NCBI RefSeq assembly: GCF_038396675.1
Contig: NC_088923.1
Span: 1,344,001 to 1,408,000 of the forward strand
Direction: 5' to 3'
Origin: Hydra vulgaris
Taxonomy: Eukaryota > Cnidaria > Hydrozoa > Anthoathecata > Hydridae
DNA: 64,000 nt
In this document: positions 1-13,183 of the stretch, piece by piece
How the letters are laid out: every line of letters begins with the position of its first letter
Position numbering within the stretch: the first letter of the stretch is position 1
Translations under genes and position numbers: made by a program
The notes under the pieces: generated by a model
What the model was told of the DNA's origin: nothing
Databases searched by the model: none
Seen by the model: the letters and a program-made list of their open reading frames with translations, nothing else

Positions 1-2
1 AC

Positions 3-581
3 ACAATCTGTATAATAAAACATTGTAGAAAAACCTTACTTTATTTTAATAAGGAAACTTGGAAAAAGAAAAACATACATGACTGCTTTGATGTAACAAT
101 GGGAAGTTATGACGGAGCAGAAATTTGTGAATTTGTTGGACTTTTTATTTTAGATTTGTTTAGTAAAATAATCAGTATAAAAGATTTAGGCCTTTATCAC
201 GACGATGGTTTTATATGAATGCGTAGAAAATCTGGTCCACAGCTCGACAAAATTAGAAATGATATTATAAAAATTTTTAAAAATATTGGCTTTCAAATCG
301 AAATAAACATAAATTTAAAAATTGTGAGTTTTCTTGATGTCACATTTAACCTCACTGAAAACTCATATAAGCCTTTCAAAAAACCAAACGATGAACTATT
401 ATATATTAACATTATCTCTAACCATCCACCCCAAGTTCTAAAACAAATCCCGATTTCAATTATTAACAGACTAAACCAAAACTCCTCAAATGAAAATGTA
501 TTCAATTCCTCTAAACGAATATTTGAAGATGCCCTAAAAAATTTCCCGCGATCTAATAAATTTCATAAAATTTTTAATTGA
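3..581 (+). pseudogene. Penelope-like element reverse transcriptase, C-terminal part
   Basis: One frame runs from the window edge to 581, broken by a TGA at 216-218. It reads DVTMGSYDGAE near 87-120 and LGLYHDDGF just before the stop. This matches the catalytic segment of Penelope-like (PLE) reverse transcriptases, where YxDDG is the metal-binding motif. After the stop come VSFLDVTFNL and the conserved SNHPP stretch of the RT thumb. The N-terminal fingers lie outside the window. The copy is dead: besides the stop, the GIY-YIG part continues in another frame at 605. Assignment to PLEs rests on these motifs and on the linked GIY-YIG domain. Confidence 0.8.
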
Positions 582-604
582 AATACAATTAAAGTTAGCT
601 ACAG

Positions 605-1065
605 TTGCACAAAAATATGGAAAGAATTCTAAAAGGTCACAATAAGGCTTTGTTAAACAAAAAAGAAATCCTTAATGAAAAAACAACAGAAAATTGTAAT
701 TGTAAACAAAAAATCAATTGTCCAATGAGTGGAAGTTGTTTATCAAAAAATGTGGTATATAAATGTGTTGTTTCCTCTAAGAATGTACCTGATGAACAAT
801 ATATTGGCATAACAGAGGGTGAATGAAAAAAACGTTTTACCAATCATAAGCAATCTTTCAAGAATAAAAAGTATTCAAAAGACACCATGCTGTCAAAATA
901 TATATGGGAATTAAAATAAAAAAATATTGATGATTTCATACTAAATTGGTCTATTCTTAAAACAGCGCCGGCATATAACAATATTTCCAAAAAATGCCTT
1001 AAATGGAATTAATTTCTAAATGTAGGCACGAAAATAAGTTTCTCCCAAAAAACTATAAAAATAAA
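605..1065 (+). pseudogene. PLE GIY-YIG endonuclease domain
   Basis: This continues the reverse transcriptase upstream after a frameshift. The frame reads a Cys cluster (CNCKQKINCPMSGSC), then VVYKCVV and QYIGITEGE, the GIY-YIG motif, followed by a TGA at 823-825 and further matching sequence (RFTNHKQSF) to a stop near 918. Downstream, in another frame, ILKTAPAYNNISKKC and a Lys-rich tail are typical of the PLE C-terminus. In PLEs this endonuclease nicks target DNA for target-primed reverse transcription. Three breaks make it non-functional. A related copy lies on the minus strand at 5520-6030. Confidence 0.8.
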
Positions 1066-1427
1066 TGAGTTCAAATAATATTTACATTAACTACCCTTTT
1101 TAAAAAAGCATTTTAAAAAAAGAGCATAAGTAATCATTTCTAAAGAATTCTTTTTATAATAGTGTCAGCAAATTCCACAAATGTGTGAAAATTTACAGTA
1201 GTTAAGACATTTGCAACTTCCTGTAATTTAATTTTTAGTATAAATTGAAGTTTTATTAATATGATCATTCATGTCTGATGAATCTTTGTTGATGAAACAC
1301 AGTGTTAAATAAAAAAAATTTTTGTTAAGTGATTTTCTACTAATATATAATTGCTCTATTCTTTTAAGAACATTGAGCACTCTATTGTTTAGAATACTTT
1401 TTAAAGTGGTTTAAATATATATATACA
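1066..1427 (+). other. PLE 3' non-coding tail
   Basis: AT-rich non-coding sequence between the GIY-YIG remnant and the next transposon. It holds the hammerhead-like core at 1275-1297 and ends in a short TA-rich stretch where the next element inserted. No other feature was seen. Confidence 0.5.
1275..1303 (+). ncRNA. Candidate hammerhead ribozyme core in the PLE tail
   Basis: CTGATGA at 1275-1281 is followed by a 3-bp stem II (ATC 1282-1284 with GAT 1291-1293), a TTTGTT loop, GAAAC at 1294-1298, and ACA/TGT that could form a short helix III. This is the conserved hammerhead core order. PLEs are known to carry hammerhead ribozymes with very short helix III in their terminal repeats. Stem II is weak and no convincing helix I is visible, so it may be a decayed copy. 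Confidence 0.35.
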
Positions 1428-4400
1428 TTAGGGCATGCCAAAAAAAAAAATTTTTGGTCGCGCTTTAAAAACCTATTCTATACATAAAAATAAGCAAAAA
1501 TATAAATTTTCATTGTTCTATCTCAATTCTAGGTGCCAGAAGATGAAATCAAGATTTTACGAAAATACGCAAAGTATGATGAAATTACATGAAGGATGGC
1601 AAAATAACAAGATTGCACCATGTTTAGTTTAAGATTACAATCACTACATGACATATCTATTATAAACTGTTAATAATTTTTTATAGCTTAATAGTTAAAA
1701 ATAGTTAAAATAACATTAACTTTTTCAAAAGAAATGGGTACAAAAAAGAAGAAAAATGTCCATGTAAGTGAAAGTGTCAGACAACCATTATATCTGTTGA
1801 CTAACCCAATTTCACAGCTACCAAATACACAGCTTCCAACCAATGGTAGTTTTTTAAGATATTATCAATATTTAATTTCAAGTAAAAAGAAAAGATTTAT
1901 TAAAACACAAATTAACATGGCCTGTAAGAAGCAAAAAGGAACAAGGAACTTGGTGTGCAAAAGTAAGACATAACTGTAAAACATAAACATTTTTATTCCT
2001 AGATTAAAGAGGACTAAATAATTATTTTTTCAGGTGCAATAAATGTTAAATGAATAAAATATTTTTTAAAAATCTAAATTAGGTAGAGATTTTTGTGACC
2101 TTGAGACGCAATCAGACTGCTTGATTAGACAAATAGTCAACATTTGGACCAAAGCAGGATTTCAAGCATACATCATTTCAGAATATTCAATTCTTGACAA
2201 ACTTCAAGCTCTACACAAGAAGTATCAACTTTTGAAAAAACGTGTTACCCTGAAAGATACCAAAGATACTAGAGAAAATATTAAGAATGAATTCATTTCA
2301 ACAATGGAACAGTTGTTTGACATAGGCAAAGATAACTTAGAGCAACTGATGAGAAGTGACAAAATAACACCAAGAACACAAGCTGCTATTGAGGAAGACC
2401 TAAATTTCTATCTAGACCAGCAAACAGACAGGTAAGAGTATCAATTATATTGTAGCCTTTTTGTAAATTTCTCTATATTAATCAAATTGTTAGTAGGGCA
2501 GCTACTTTATGTAGGGCTTTCAGTCTGTCTGTCTTTCAGCTATCCATCTGTCTGCCCATCAGAGTAAGTTATTGCATTCCAATGTTATACATTTTTGTTT
2601 TAGGAAGTGGTTTATTTCTAAGCCAGATAAAGAGCTAGCTACCATCATTGAGAAACGACTAGAAAGGTATAAAAGACAAGAACAAATGAGAATGAAGTAC
2701 CTAGAGGAGAAAGAAAGATGTAAATCAGCTCCCCCACCACTTGATGAAAGTGATGAAAACTTGACGCCAACTAAGAAAAGGTAAAACAAGTGTACATTAC
2801 ATAATTACTTTAAAACTGTTAAAAAACTTACTTCTTAAAAATGAAATCCTAACTTATTTATGTAAATATTTTAGATACAAGTCTGGTCCAGCCAATTTGG
2901 ATATGTTTGACTCAACTTTGACAGATCCAGATTTTGCTGTAGAAGAAGACTCATTCGAAGGTAGTGATGATGACTTTGAATATGGTGCTGCTCATAATAA
3001 AACCCCAAAAGTCTTACCTAAAGGCTCAATGCAAGTAAATAAAAATATTACAAGAGAAGAATTGATGGCAGTAACTACACCTATTTGTGCTAGAGGGTTA
3101 ATCAGCATTGAATTACAAACCTGGCTGTTGTCGTCTGTTGTTAATTATCTGGGAGGAGATGTTAATCAGATGGGCATTTCTAAATCTAGTATTTCAAGAG
3201 AAAGAGCGAAAGTAATTGAACATCAAGGTAATTTTTAAAGGGACACCTAAAGAAAAAGTCTTTTATGCCAACTTTTTGCCAGTCAAAATTAAGTTTTTTT
3301 TTTCAAATCAAAAAGTTTTTCTTCAGATGCCATATTTCTTATCCCTGATTTTCTAATGTAAGTCTATTATAAATGAAAGTTATGATTAAAATCTTACTAT
3401 ACCTTTAAAGAGTGGAATATTTACCTAAAAATAAACCATCATAACAATAATATATTGTGTAAAAAATGATCTTTATTTAGGCAACACCATCAGAGAAAAT
3501 TACAGAGAGACAATGGCTGGAAAACATTTTGTTCTCCACTTTGATGGCAAGCTGTTAAAACATTTAGATGAAAATACCTTGCAATCTGTTGTAAGAGATA
3601 GAGTTGCTGTCAGTGTTACTAGTCCTGAATTTGAGAATAAAAACGATCTCTTACTTGGTGTTTTACCTGCAGAGTCTGGCAAAGCTGTTGATAAAACAGA
3701 AATTATTCACAACTTACTTGAGTCCTTTGAAATATGCAATGAAATTTTTGCAATTGTTACAGATACTACCAATGTTAACACAGGAGCCCATGGAGGAATT
3801 ATAACCAGGTTGTGCTATACTTTGGGAAAACCTGTTCTCTGGCTTTTATGCAGACATCACATGTTTGAAATAGCAATACATAAGGCAATTGTAATTGTCC
3901 TTGGACCTACTGCTGCACCAGATAGACAGTTCTATAAAGATTTCAAGAAGAACTGGGAAGTATATCACGCCATAATTCAAAAAGCTAACCTGTCTGAGTT
4001 TAAGAAATTTGATGAGAAGAAGCTGGAAGTTGGATCTGAACTTCATAAACTTTACCTGGAAGCTCAGGAATATCTGAAGTTTGCTCTTAATCACGAAGTG
4101 TTTCCAAGAGATGATTATAATCATCTAGTTAATTATGCTGCTTTTTATTTAAATGTCTCATCACCAAAGCTGAAGGGTTTTAAAATTTATCAACCAGGAG
4201 CCAATCACAATGCTCGTTTCATGGCTGACAGTCTTTACAATTTAGCTATTGTTATGACATCAGGTATAATAGATTTTCTGCCTAAAGATCAGTTACCTCA
4301 CCTGGAAAAGTCAGCTTTTATATGTGCAGTTTTTTATGCTCCATGGTAATTACGTTCATACAAAGCAGAATATGCTGTTAAGAATTATTTCCTGTCATTC

Positions 4401-5217
4401 AAGTCAGCTTATGTTATACAACAAGAGTTTGACGTCAAAATTGGCAATGCTTTTCTGAAATTTTTTCAGCAACACTCTTGGTACCTTGCCCCAAAGGTTG
4501 CTGTGTTAATACTGGCAGATCCAGATTTTGAAGAGAAGCTTGCAGTTCTAGACAAGCTGTTGACCTTTGAGGTACCAGATATCAACACTATTCCCAATGG
4601 TAAACCTGATGCTGTCCTAGTTTTACCAACCTCTGAGGTAACAGAGTTGATTACAGAGGAAAGTTGGGCTCTTTTCATTGTTCTAGGCATACAGGACGAA
4701 ATTCCTACCTGGAAAACAGGTTTAGCTGCTGGAAAGCTGGAGGAAAATGATTCCTATATATCATTTTGTGAGTTTGTAAAATCTCTAAATGTTACAAATG
4801 ACCCAGCAGAGCGGAATATCAATCTTATACAAAGATATATCAGTAGCACATTAAAGGAGGACAAAAAACAAGATATACTGCTAGTTGTCAGAGAGCACAG
4901 GGCATTAATATCATTAGAAGCTGACCAAAGTGCACTGGCCAAATTGTAAAATACCTGTTATAGTAACAATATTAGATTTTAAACTAAAAAATACCTTTCC
5001 TAACTTTTTTATTTCTTCATTTTCAAAAAGAATATTTTTTTTCAGAAAAAAACAACGATTTCTCGTATTTGCGAAAAAACCAAAAATCATCTTCCAGCAC
5101 TAAATATGGTCCTAGAGAGTTCAAATTTGGTTTATATACTCCTTTTTATGTATAGAACAGGTATTTATACCGCGACCTTTCATTTTCTGAAAATCGTGAT
5201 ATTTTGGCATGCCCTAA
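1428..5217 (+). mobile_element. DNA transposon with long TIRs and 6-bp target duplication
   Basis: The ends are TTAGGGCATGCCAAAA (1428) and its reverse complement ending at 5217. Homology continues inward: GGTCGCG and then CTATACATAAAAA occur on both sides, giving imperfect inverted repeats of roughly 60-80 bp. The 6-bp TATACA at 1422-1427 is repeated exactly at 5218-5223, a target-site duplication. Inside is one intron-containing transposase gene (1734-4949). I cannot name the superfamily with confidence. A 6-bp duplication and a CRHH-containing DDE-type transposase would fit an IS3EU-like eukaryotic element, but this needs a database comparison. Confidence 0.85.
1734..4949 (+). pseudogene. 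Five-exon transposase with CRHH motif, one nonsense codon
   Basis: Reading frames join through plausible splice sites. Exon 1 runs from ATG 1734 to a GTAAGA donor near 1962. Exon 2 starts near 2082 after TTAG and ends at a GTAAGA donor at 2432. Exon 3 is about 2605-2780, exon 4 about 2874-3225, exon 5 3481-4949. Exon 4 contains an acidic segment, then CARGLISIELQTWLL. Exon 5 has HFVLHFDGKLL-type sequence (possible first catalytic Asp), IVTDTTNVNTGAHGG, LLCRHHMFE and, near the end, NDPAERNINLI and VVREHRAL. A TAA at 4347-4349 interrupts exon 5, but the same frame continues to 4949. The rest of the gene is clean, suggesting recent activity. Confidence 0.65.
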
Positions 5218-5240
5218 TATACATATATATATATTAAAAA

Positions 5241-5271
<31 letters not shown>

Positions 5272-5519
5272 AATTGGTAAAAAACACTAATCTAACTTTT
5301 GTCTTCAACTTTAACCAATGCTGGATCATCAGGAAGAGTTACTAAATGTAAAAAAAAATTAATTTGTAGAAAAAAATATTTTATAGGACGTTATAAATTA
5401 ATATTAAAAAAATTTTTAATTACTATATTTTTTTAATTACTATATTCTATAACAGGAAGTTACAGAAAGTAATTATTAAATTATTAAATTTCTTTGGAAT
5501 GGGGATAGTTCTAATTTGG
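5218..5519. other. TA-rich spacer
   Basis: Target-site duplication followed by a (TA)n run to about 5270 and AT-rich sequence. No coding or RNA signal was seen. Confidence 0.5.
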
Positions 5520-6030
5520 TCATTTGTTTTTACAATTTCTTAAGAGGTTTACTTTAATGCCTACATTGAGAAATTAATTCAGATTTTTATTTAATAAATT
5601 TTCTTGATTTAAATATTTCAAATTTTTTTTACAAACATGGCATACATTTTTTGGAAATGTCATTATAGGCATAAGTAGATTTTAGAATAGACAATTGTAA
5701 ATTAAAATTTTTATTTTTTTCTTTTAAATCCCAAATTTATTTTGACAGCATAATCTCTTTTGAATATTTTTTGTGTTTAAACGATTGTGTGTGGTAGGCA
5801 TAACGTTTTTTTTTATTTGCCCTCGGTTAAGCCAATATATTTTTTATCAGGGTTGTTTTGCGAGGAAACAATGCTTTTTGATAAGCATTTGCCATTCATA
5901 GGGCAGCCAAGTTTTTGCTTGCAGTTACATATTTCAGTACATTTATCTTTGAGAAATTCTTTTTTATTAATCAATGCAAAATTATGGCCTTTTATAATTC
6001 TTTCAAAATTTTTTTGTAATTCTTTTTAAA
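5520..6030 (-). pseudogene. PLE GIY-YIG fragment, inverted
   Basis: On the minus strand this encodes the same Cys cluster and GIY-YIG context as 605-1065: KCLSK-type sequence followed by KKYIGLTEGK, then a stop and AT-rich remnants. Only the 3' half of the element is present, with several stops. It faces a plus-strand fragment of the same kind at 6085-6165, so two PLE pieces are joined head to head. Confidence 0.6.
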
Positions 6031-6084
6031 TTTTTCAAAATTTGGATCTTAAATTTGAAAATAAAATTGCAAAAAAGCGTAATA

Positions 6085-6165
6085 GAAAAAGATTTATAAC
6101 AGAAATACCATTATAGTAAGCTATAGTTGTACAAAAAATTTAGAAAGAATTATAAAAGGCCTGTA
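6085..6165 (+). pseudogene. Short PLE fragment
   Basis: About 80 bp on the plus strand closely resembles 560-640 (the GCTACAGTTGCACAAAAA-type stretch upstream of the GIY-YIG domain), including the segment encoding a NFRKNYK-like sequence. It lies head to head with the minus-strand PLE piece ending near 6030. Confidence 0.5.
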
Positions 6166-6289
6166 ATGTATGTCAAACCGTAAAAAGGTAAATACCTCTT
6201 ATTCCCTTCTCCTCTCTTTTTGTTAACCTGATTTGGTCTCTAAACATCCAAATCTTCAACGCATAAAAAGCTTTCGCCATCCAGCGAGC

Positions 6290-6590
6290 ACGGTGTAGAC
6301 CGGCATGTGATCGACATGCCAAACACAACCTTTCCAAACTTCTGCTCTAGAAGAATGCAAGCCCCATTTCTTTTATCCAGGAGTCTACAAACTGGAGTGT
6401 TTGTGTGGAAACTCTATGCAGGTGAATCAAACTTCGCCAACACTTTTGGGGGGAAAATGGAAAAATTCTGTTGTGGCGGGGCATTCCATGGAGCCTTTGG
6501 TTGGAATAAAAACAACACTGTTAAAGTAGAGATTATTTTAAGAGAAAAATGAGAGATTCTAAGGATATTCAGTAACACCAGTGTTCTCCA
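6290..6590 (+). pseudogene. GIY-YIG fragment of a second PLE lineage
   Basis: This plus-strand stretch is richer in G+C than its surroundings. It reads GVYKLECLCGNS-type sequence followed by AGESNFA in shifting frames, resembling the CG.YVGET GIY-YIG core of PLE endonucleases, and ends in an IIFREK-like tail at 6530-6555. Several frameshifts are needed. It abuts the minus-strand PLE at 6600. Confidence 0.45.
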
Positions 6591-6599
6591 ACTGTAGGT

Positions 6600-7680
6600 T
6601 AACTTCAAGCGATTCCCTTATTTTCTTTTCATGATAGTTGTTATTTATAGATAAAAGTTTTGGATGCAGCCAGTCGAATATCCCATGACGTTCTTTGCAA
6701 TGCTCAGTTGCTCCAGAAGCATGCCAACTGCCATTCATGCTATTAGTTTGGTGTTCTATGCTTTTTTGCTAAATTCTCTTTTTTGTTTCCCCAATACAAA
6801 ATTCTCCCACACGAACGCGTAAGCTTGTACAACTCAGGGTTGCTGTTTGTCATTAAATTAGATTTGTTATTACTTAGAATTGTTTTTAAGTTAGGTGGTG
6901 TTGTAAAAATAAATTTGACATTATATGTTTTTAGTGCTTTTCGTAGTTTCGGTCCAAGTCTTGGAAGCCAAGGTAGCTTTATTATCGCAACATTATTTTC
7001 TAGTTTTTTGGCAAGTTTAGTGTTAGGATTGCTTTTAACTGAAAGGTTTTTCGCTGCAATTATTTCTAGATTTCATCTCTTATGACTGTTTTCAATAAAC
7101 GTATCGGTTATAAACTGAACCTCGTTGTTAATGTATTTTTTGGACCAGATTTTGGTGGCTTGTAATATGAAACCTTTAAAAACTACAGTAATAGTTGCAG
7201 GGTTAATACTTAAGTCGGGTTTTATCTGTATGTTTGTTATTGCTTCTTTACGGTAGACTTTGAAATCATAAAGCTAATTATTTGTGTTAGTTGGCAATGC
7301 AAATTATTTGTGTTATATAGCATGGCTTTCATTAAGATACCTTCTATAAGATTTTAGTGAAAATTTGTTAATTTTAGCAATATTCCGAGCTCTTGTTTCC
7401 AATTTTTGTAAGAATACCTCTGCAACAACAACCAGTGATAATCCAATCAGACCTGAGTTGAGTATGGTTCTAATTCCATTTTAATTCAAAAAATAACACT
7501 GTCTAAGATATAGTTCTATTAATTGGTGAATGTCAGTAAGTGTTAATTTAGTTCTTGCTTTAAGATTAATTATATCATTGTTAAAATAATCAATTATCAC
7601 AGTTATGGCTTTATCATTTGGTATTGATAAATACAAAGCTATTACATCATATGATACTCAATATCATACTCACTTTCTCA
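6600..7680 (-). pseudogene. PLE RT thumb plus GIY-YIG, minus strand
   Basis: Read from 7680 downward, the frames give SYDVIALYLSIP (RT motif with catalytic Asp), RTKLTLTDIHQLIELYL, then IIKLPWLPRLGPKLRKALK and NVKFIFTTPPNLK, and at the 3' end FCIGETKKRI, the GIY-YIG core, with a downstream DWLHPKLL stretch. This is an RT fused to GIY-YIG, as in PLEs. It differs in sequence from the PLE at 1-1065. Frames change repeatedly and the 5' half is missing. The last 315 bp (6629-6944) recur almost identically at 11086-11413. Confidence 0.7.
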
Positions 7681-7689
7681 TTACACTCA

Positions 7690-8963
7690 CTCTGACATCA
7701 TACTTACTTTGCCAACCAGAATTACTAATTATTCTGCTACAACCATTGACAATATTTTTAATAATTAAAAACTAATAAAATTATTTCAGGAAATTTGACG
7801 ACTTCAGTTTCTGATCACTTACCTTAATGTTGTATTTGTCCTAATTTTAATAAGTTATTTATACCTCGCAATCACAATTTATATCGCAGAAATTTTAAAA
7901 GTTTTAATAAAATAAACTTCAAATCAGATTTATTAAACATTAATTGGGATAATCTTATAGAGAACAGTGATGTTAAATTTTAGTTCTAAACATTATTTTC
8001 TGAAACAACCTTAAAATTGAACCGCTACGCCCCACTTAAAAAATTAGTATTGAGAACTTCAAGAGTAGATTTAAACCTTGGATTACAAAGGGAATCTTAA
8101 AATTGATCTAAATACGCAATCTATAAAAAAAATGTTAAGATCTTGTGAAAAAAATGTGAAAAATCTTTGAGAAATTCGGAAAGGAATTAATAAGTTAATA
8201 AATGTCAAAAACTAATTACTCTTCTCCCAACTATTTACAAGATAATGAAATATATATAACGGAACCAAATCTCATCTCTGAAAAGTTTAACACTTTTTTT
8301 ACAAACATCGTACAAAAACTTAAATCCAATATTTATTCGCCTTACATAAACTATATAAAAAATATCTTAAATATCCAAATTTACAGTCTACTATTATCTC
8401 CAACAAATATTTCTGATGTTTCATCTCTTATACCTAATTTAAAGCCTTGAAAATCAATAGGCCCAAATAGCATTCCAGCAAACATTCTTATCGATTTTAA
8501 CAATGAATTTTCAAATATTCATTCTTTATTATTTTAATAAAACATTCGTTAAAGGAACTTTTCAGAATGTTCTAAATTATCTTGTGTTGCTCCAGTATTT
8601 AAAAACGGCTTTAAAATTTTATTTACTATCTACAGACCTATTTCTCTTTTGTCTAACATTATTAAACTTCTTGAAAAACTTATGTATTCTAGAGTGTACT
8701 CTTTTCTCAACTCTTTTAACTGTATAAATGAATTTTAATTTGGTTTTCGTTGAAAACATTCTACCTGCCATGCATTGATAAGTATAACTGAAAAAATCAG
8801 TAAAGCTCTCGACACTGGTCATTTTGTTTGTGGTATTTTTATAGGTTTACAAAAAGCTTTTAATACCGTTGATCAAAACATTTTGATTTTTAAGTTAAAA
8901 CAATATATTATTCGTAGTATTGTAAGTGACTGGTTTCGCTCTTATCTTACTGATCGCAAACAA
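7690..8963 (+). pseudogene. CR1-like LINE, endonuclease end and N-terminal RT half
   Basis: Frames give LPTRITNYSATTIDNIF and SDHLP (end of the APE-type endonuclease), then RPISLLSN, KLLEKLMYSRVYSFLN, STCHALISITEKI, GIFIGLQKAFNTVD (RT domain, FxDxxKAFD-like) and WFRSYLTDRKQ. The order and motifs fit a CR1/L2-type non-LTR retrotransposon. Coding stops exactly at 8963 where the Helitron begins. The missing C-terminal RT half is at 37046-38035, in the matching frame. Internal stops and shifts show the LINE was already dead or decayed later. Confidence 0.8.
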
Positions 8964-11085
<2,122 letters not shown>

Positions 11086-11413
11086 ATATATTATTTTCTT
11101 TTCATGATAGTTGTTATTTATAGATAAAAGTTTTGGATGCAGCCAGTCGAATATCCCATGACGTTCTTTGCAATGCTCAGTTGCTCCAGAAGCATGCCAA
11201 CTGCCATTCATGCTATTAGTTTGGTGTTCTATGCTTTTTTGCAAAATTCTCTTTTTTGTTTCCCCAATACAAAATTCTCCCACACGAACGCGTAAGCTTG
11301 TACAACTCAGGGTTGCTGTTTGTCATTAAATTAGATTTGTTATTACTTAGAATTGTTTTTAAGTTAGGTCGTGTTGTAAAAATAAATTTGACATTATATG
11401 TTTTTAGTGCTTT
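11086..11413 (-). pseudogene. 5'-truncated PLE fragment
   Basis: Nearly identical to 6629-6944, with only a few substitutions seen. On the minus strand it encodes GEFCIGETKKRIL, HQTNSMNGSWHASG and [11 protein letters not shown], the GIY-YIG end of a PLE. It breaks off at GTGCTTTT (sense 5' end) and is bounded on both sides by TA repeats, as if a 5'-truncated cDNA had inserted into a microsatellite. Confidence 0.75.
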
Positions 11414-11422
11414 TATATATAT

Positions 11423-11484
<62 letters not shown>

Positions 11485-11495
11485 GTATATATATA
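11413..11495. repeat. (TA)n with Polinton target duplication
   Basis: TA microsatellite ending in TATATA (11490-11495), which matches the bases right after the Polinton (26827-26832). Confidence 0.85.
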
Positions 11496-11587
11496 AGTAG
11501 TAGAGAAATGTATGTTCTGGCTCATTTCTATTTTCGGCCATTTATCCAGCCACAATTTTTCATATAGTTTAAGATGTCCAATTGACC
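11496..11587 (+). repeat. Polinton left terminal inverted repeat
   Basis: Begins AGTAGTAGAGAAATGTATG and ends near TCCAATTGACC. The inverted copy is at 26735-26826, with mismatches mainly in an AT-rich middle. Confidence 0.9.
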
Positions 11588-11642
11588 AAAACTTTCATGA
11601 GTCTTTCAGACTTACTCTGCATGGGTTAGAAGAACCTACTTC

Positions 11643-12625
11643 TTATGGATCTGAAAGATCTATCATTTCTTTATTGTCAACCCATGAGTTAAACGATTCA
11701 GGATATCCATACCACTTTACTAGTGATTTATTTTTGAGTTTACGAATCACTTTTTCAATTCTAAATACTTCCTGATTCGTTTTTTGCAGTTCTTGTTCAT
11801 AAAAAGTTCCTTGTATTTCTTCACCATTATTGTCAGTTATTTTATAAGTTGGAGGATCTGTGTACTGAATTTGTGATATAGTAAAAACTTCTTCAGTCCA
11901 TCTTGGTGTGTATCCTTTTTCAAATGTTGTCTTCTTTTTAGTTATCCTAACTTTATCATCTATTAAAAACATTGGTTGCACATTCTCTGATCTTGCATTT
12001 CCGTTCAAGTTTAACCAAACAATATTCTTATTCTTTTCATCACTAGCTTTAACTGGTGTCATTTTAATTGAGGAATGTCTTGTGTTGTTGTATTTATTTA
12101 CCATTTCATTTAAAACATCAATATATTTTCTGGTAGAGTTAGCTGAAAAGTATTTGAACATTTTCTCTTTCATTGTTCTATTCCAACGTTCAACTACACA
12201 ACTTTTTTCTTCATTTTCAGTTGAGTATAACTCAACACCTAGAGCTTTAACATGCTTATTATAAAATTCTCGACCTTTATCTACCCATAATTTTTGGCAT
12301 TTTCTTTTTTCAAATATTTTATTTAAAGCATGAGCAATATCAGCTCCAGTTTACTCTTCAATGGAACAATCCATCCATACTTTGAAAATACATCTATGAC
12401 TATGAGTAAGTAGTTTATTCCGTTATTGAATTTAGAGAAAGATTGCATGTCAATTAAATCAGTTGCCCATATTTCATCGATTCCATTTGCAATTACTTTT
12501 CTTTTTCTGAAATGTTTTATAACGGGTCTATGAAGTTCGTTCGCATGTTCGTCAGACCATTTCACATTTTTTTCTTTGACTTTTTCGCTGATCGATTGTA
12601 GTTTTTTTGAATACCGACTTTGCAT
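11643..12625 (-). pseudogene. INT: Polinton retroviral-type integrase with chromodomain
   Basis: The first frame (12323-12625) reads EIWATDLIDMQSF (first catalytic Asp) and YLLIVIDVFSKYGW. A one-base deletion near 12347 shifts it to the frame with LWVDKGREFYN (second Asp) and SCVVERWNRTMKEK (Glu). The C-terminal frame (11643-12173) ends in a chromodomain-like segment, IEKVIRKLKNKSLVKWYGYP with FNSWVD. This is the Polinton c-integrase that cuts and joins the element ends. The spacing between the second Asp and Glu is about 30 residues, a little short of the usual 35. A 27-bp repeat array sits just past its stop. Only the frameshift disables it. Confidence 0.9.
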
Positions 12626-12649
12626 GGGTCTTTCAGACCGAGTCCAAAC

Positions 12650-13144
12650 TTTGCTTTAGAAGCGATGATAGGTTTTATAATGCCTCTTTAAATTTTTTTG
12701 CGTGTAGTTGGATTTTTTATAGCGTCCATTTCTTCAATCATTATTCTGTCGGCTAAGTTTCTATTTGCAGTATCTGTAAAATGTTGATATGCGAGATCAT
12801 GATGATAAGCAACATTATCAACTCTATCTATAGAATTTACTCCATTTTTTATATGCGTCAGTAGAAGTGAGTCTCTCATTTAAATTAGTACCAGGACCAG
12901 CAAAGTTCATTCCAGGTAAGTGCATCTCACCTGGGAATTTTGCCCATGGTAATTTTACTTTTTTAGTTATTGAATTAATAGAGTTGACTAAGTCTCCTCC
13001 TTTCTTACTGGATCTGACAAATTGAGTTTTTATTGTTCCGCAAATGTCGCAAGTTCCGCGAATCCTATTTCTATTGTTTTTGCTGACAAAGTTTTGTTGA
13101 TTTAGTGTATTTGTATTTTTTTTGCATTTGACACAGTACATCAT
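12650..13144 (-). pseudogene. PLA2-domain virion protein with N-terminal zinc ribbon
   Basis: The start (13144) lies behind a TATATAAA box. The N-terminus has YCVKCKK and CDICG, a four-Cys ribbon like DUF5679. Then comes LPGMNFAGPGTNLNER, the calcium-loop type of parvovirus-like phospholipase A2. After a frameshift near 12850 the frame continues with DRVDNVAYHHDLAYQ, containing the catalytic His-Asp pair. In parvoviruses this enzyme breaches endosomal membranes. In Polintons and adintoviruses the homologue is a presumed virion protein. The C-terminus runs into a 27-bp repeat copy at 12614-12644, which abuts the integrase gene. Disrupted. Confidence 0.8.
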
Positions 13145-13183
13145 TTTATATATAAAAAATAATATCCATTTTTATATATAAAA
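13145..13183. promoter_or_regulatory. Divergent promoter, two TATATAAA boxes
   Basis: A 39-bp spacer between the minus-strand PLA2 gene and the plus-strand ATPase gene. It contains TTATATATAAAA facing each way, each a few bases before its ATG. The same box precedes nearly all Polinton genes: about 14020, 16665, 17175, 18470, 18505, 19055, 19820, 19940, 20277, 24543, 25040 and 25522. Confidence 0.65.
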
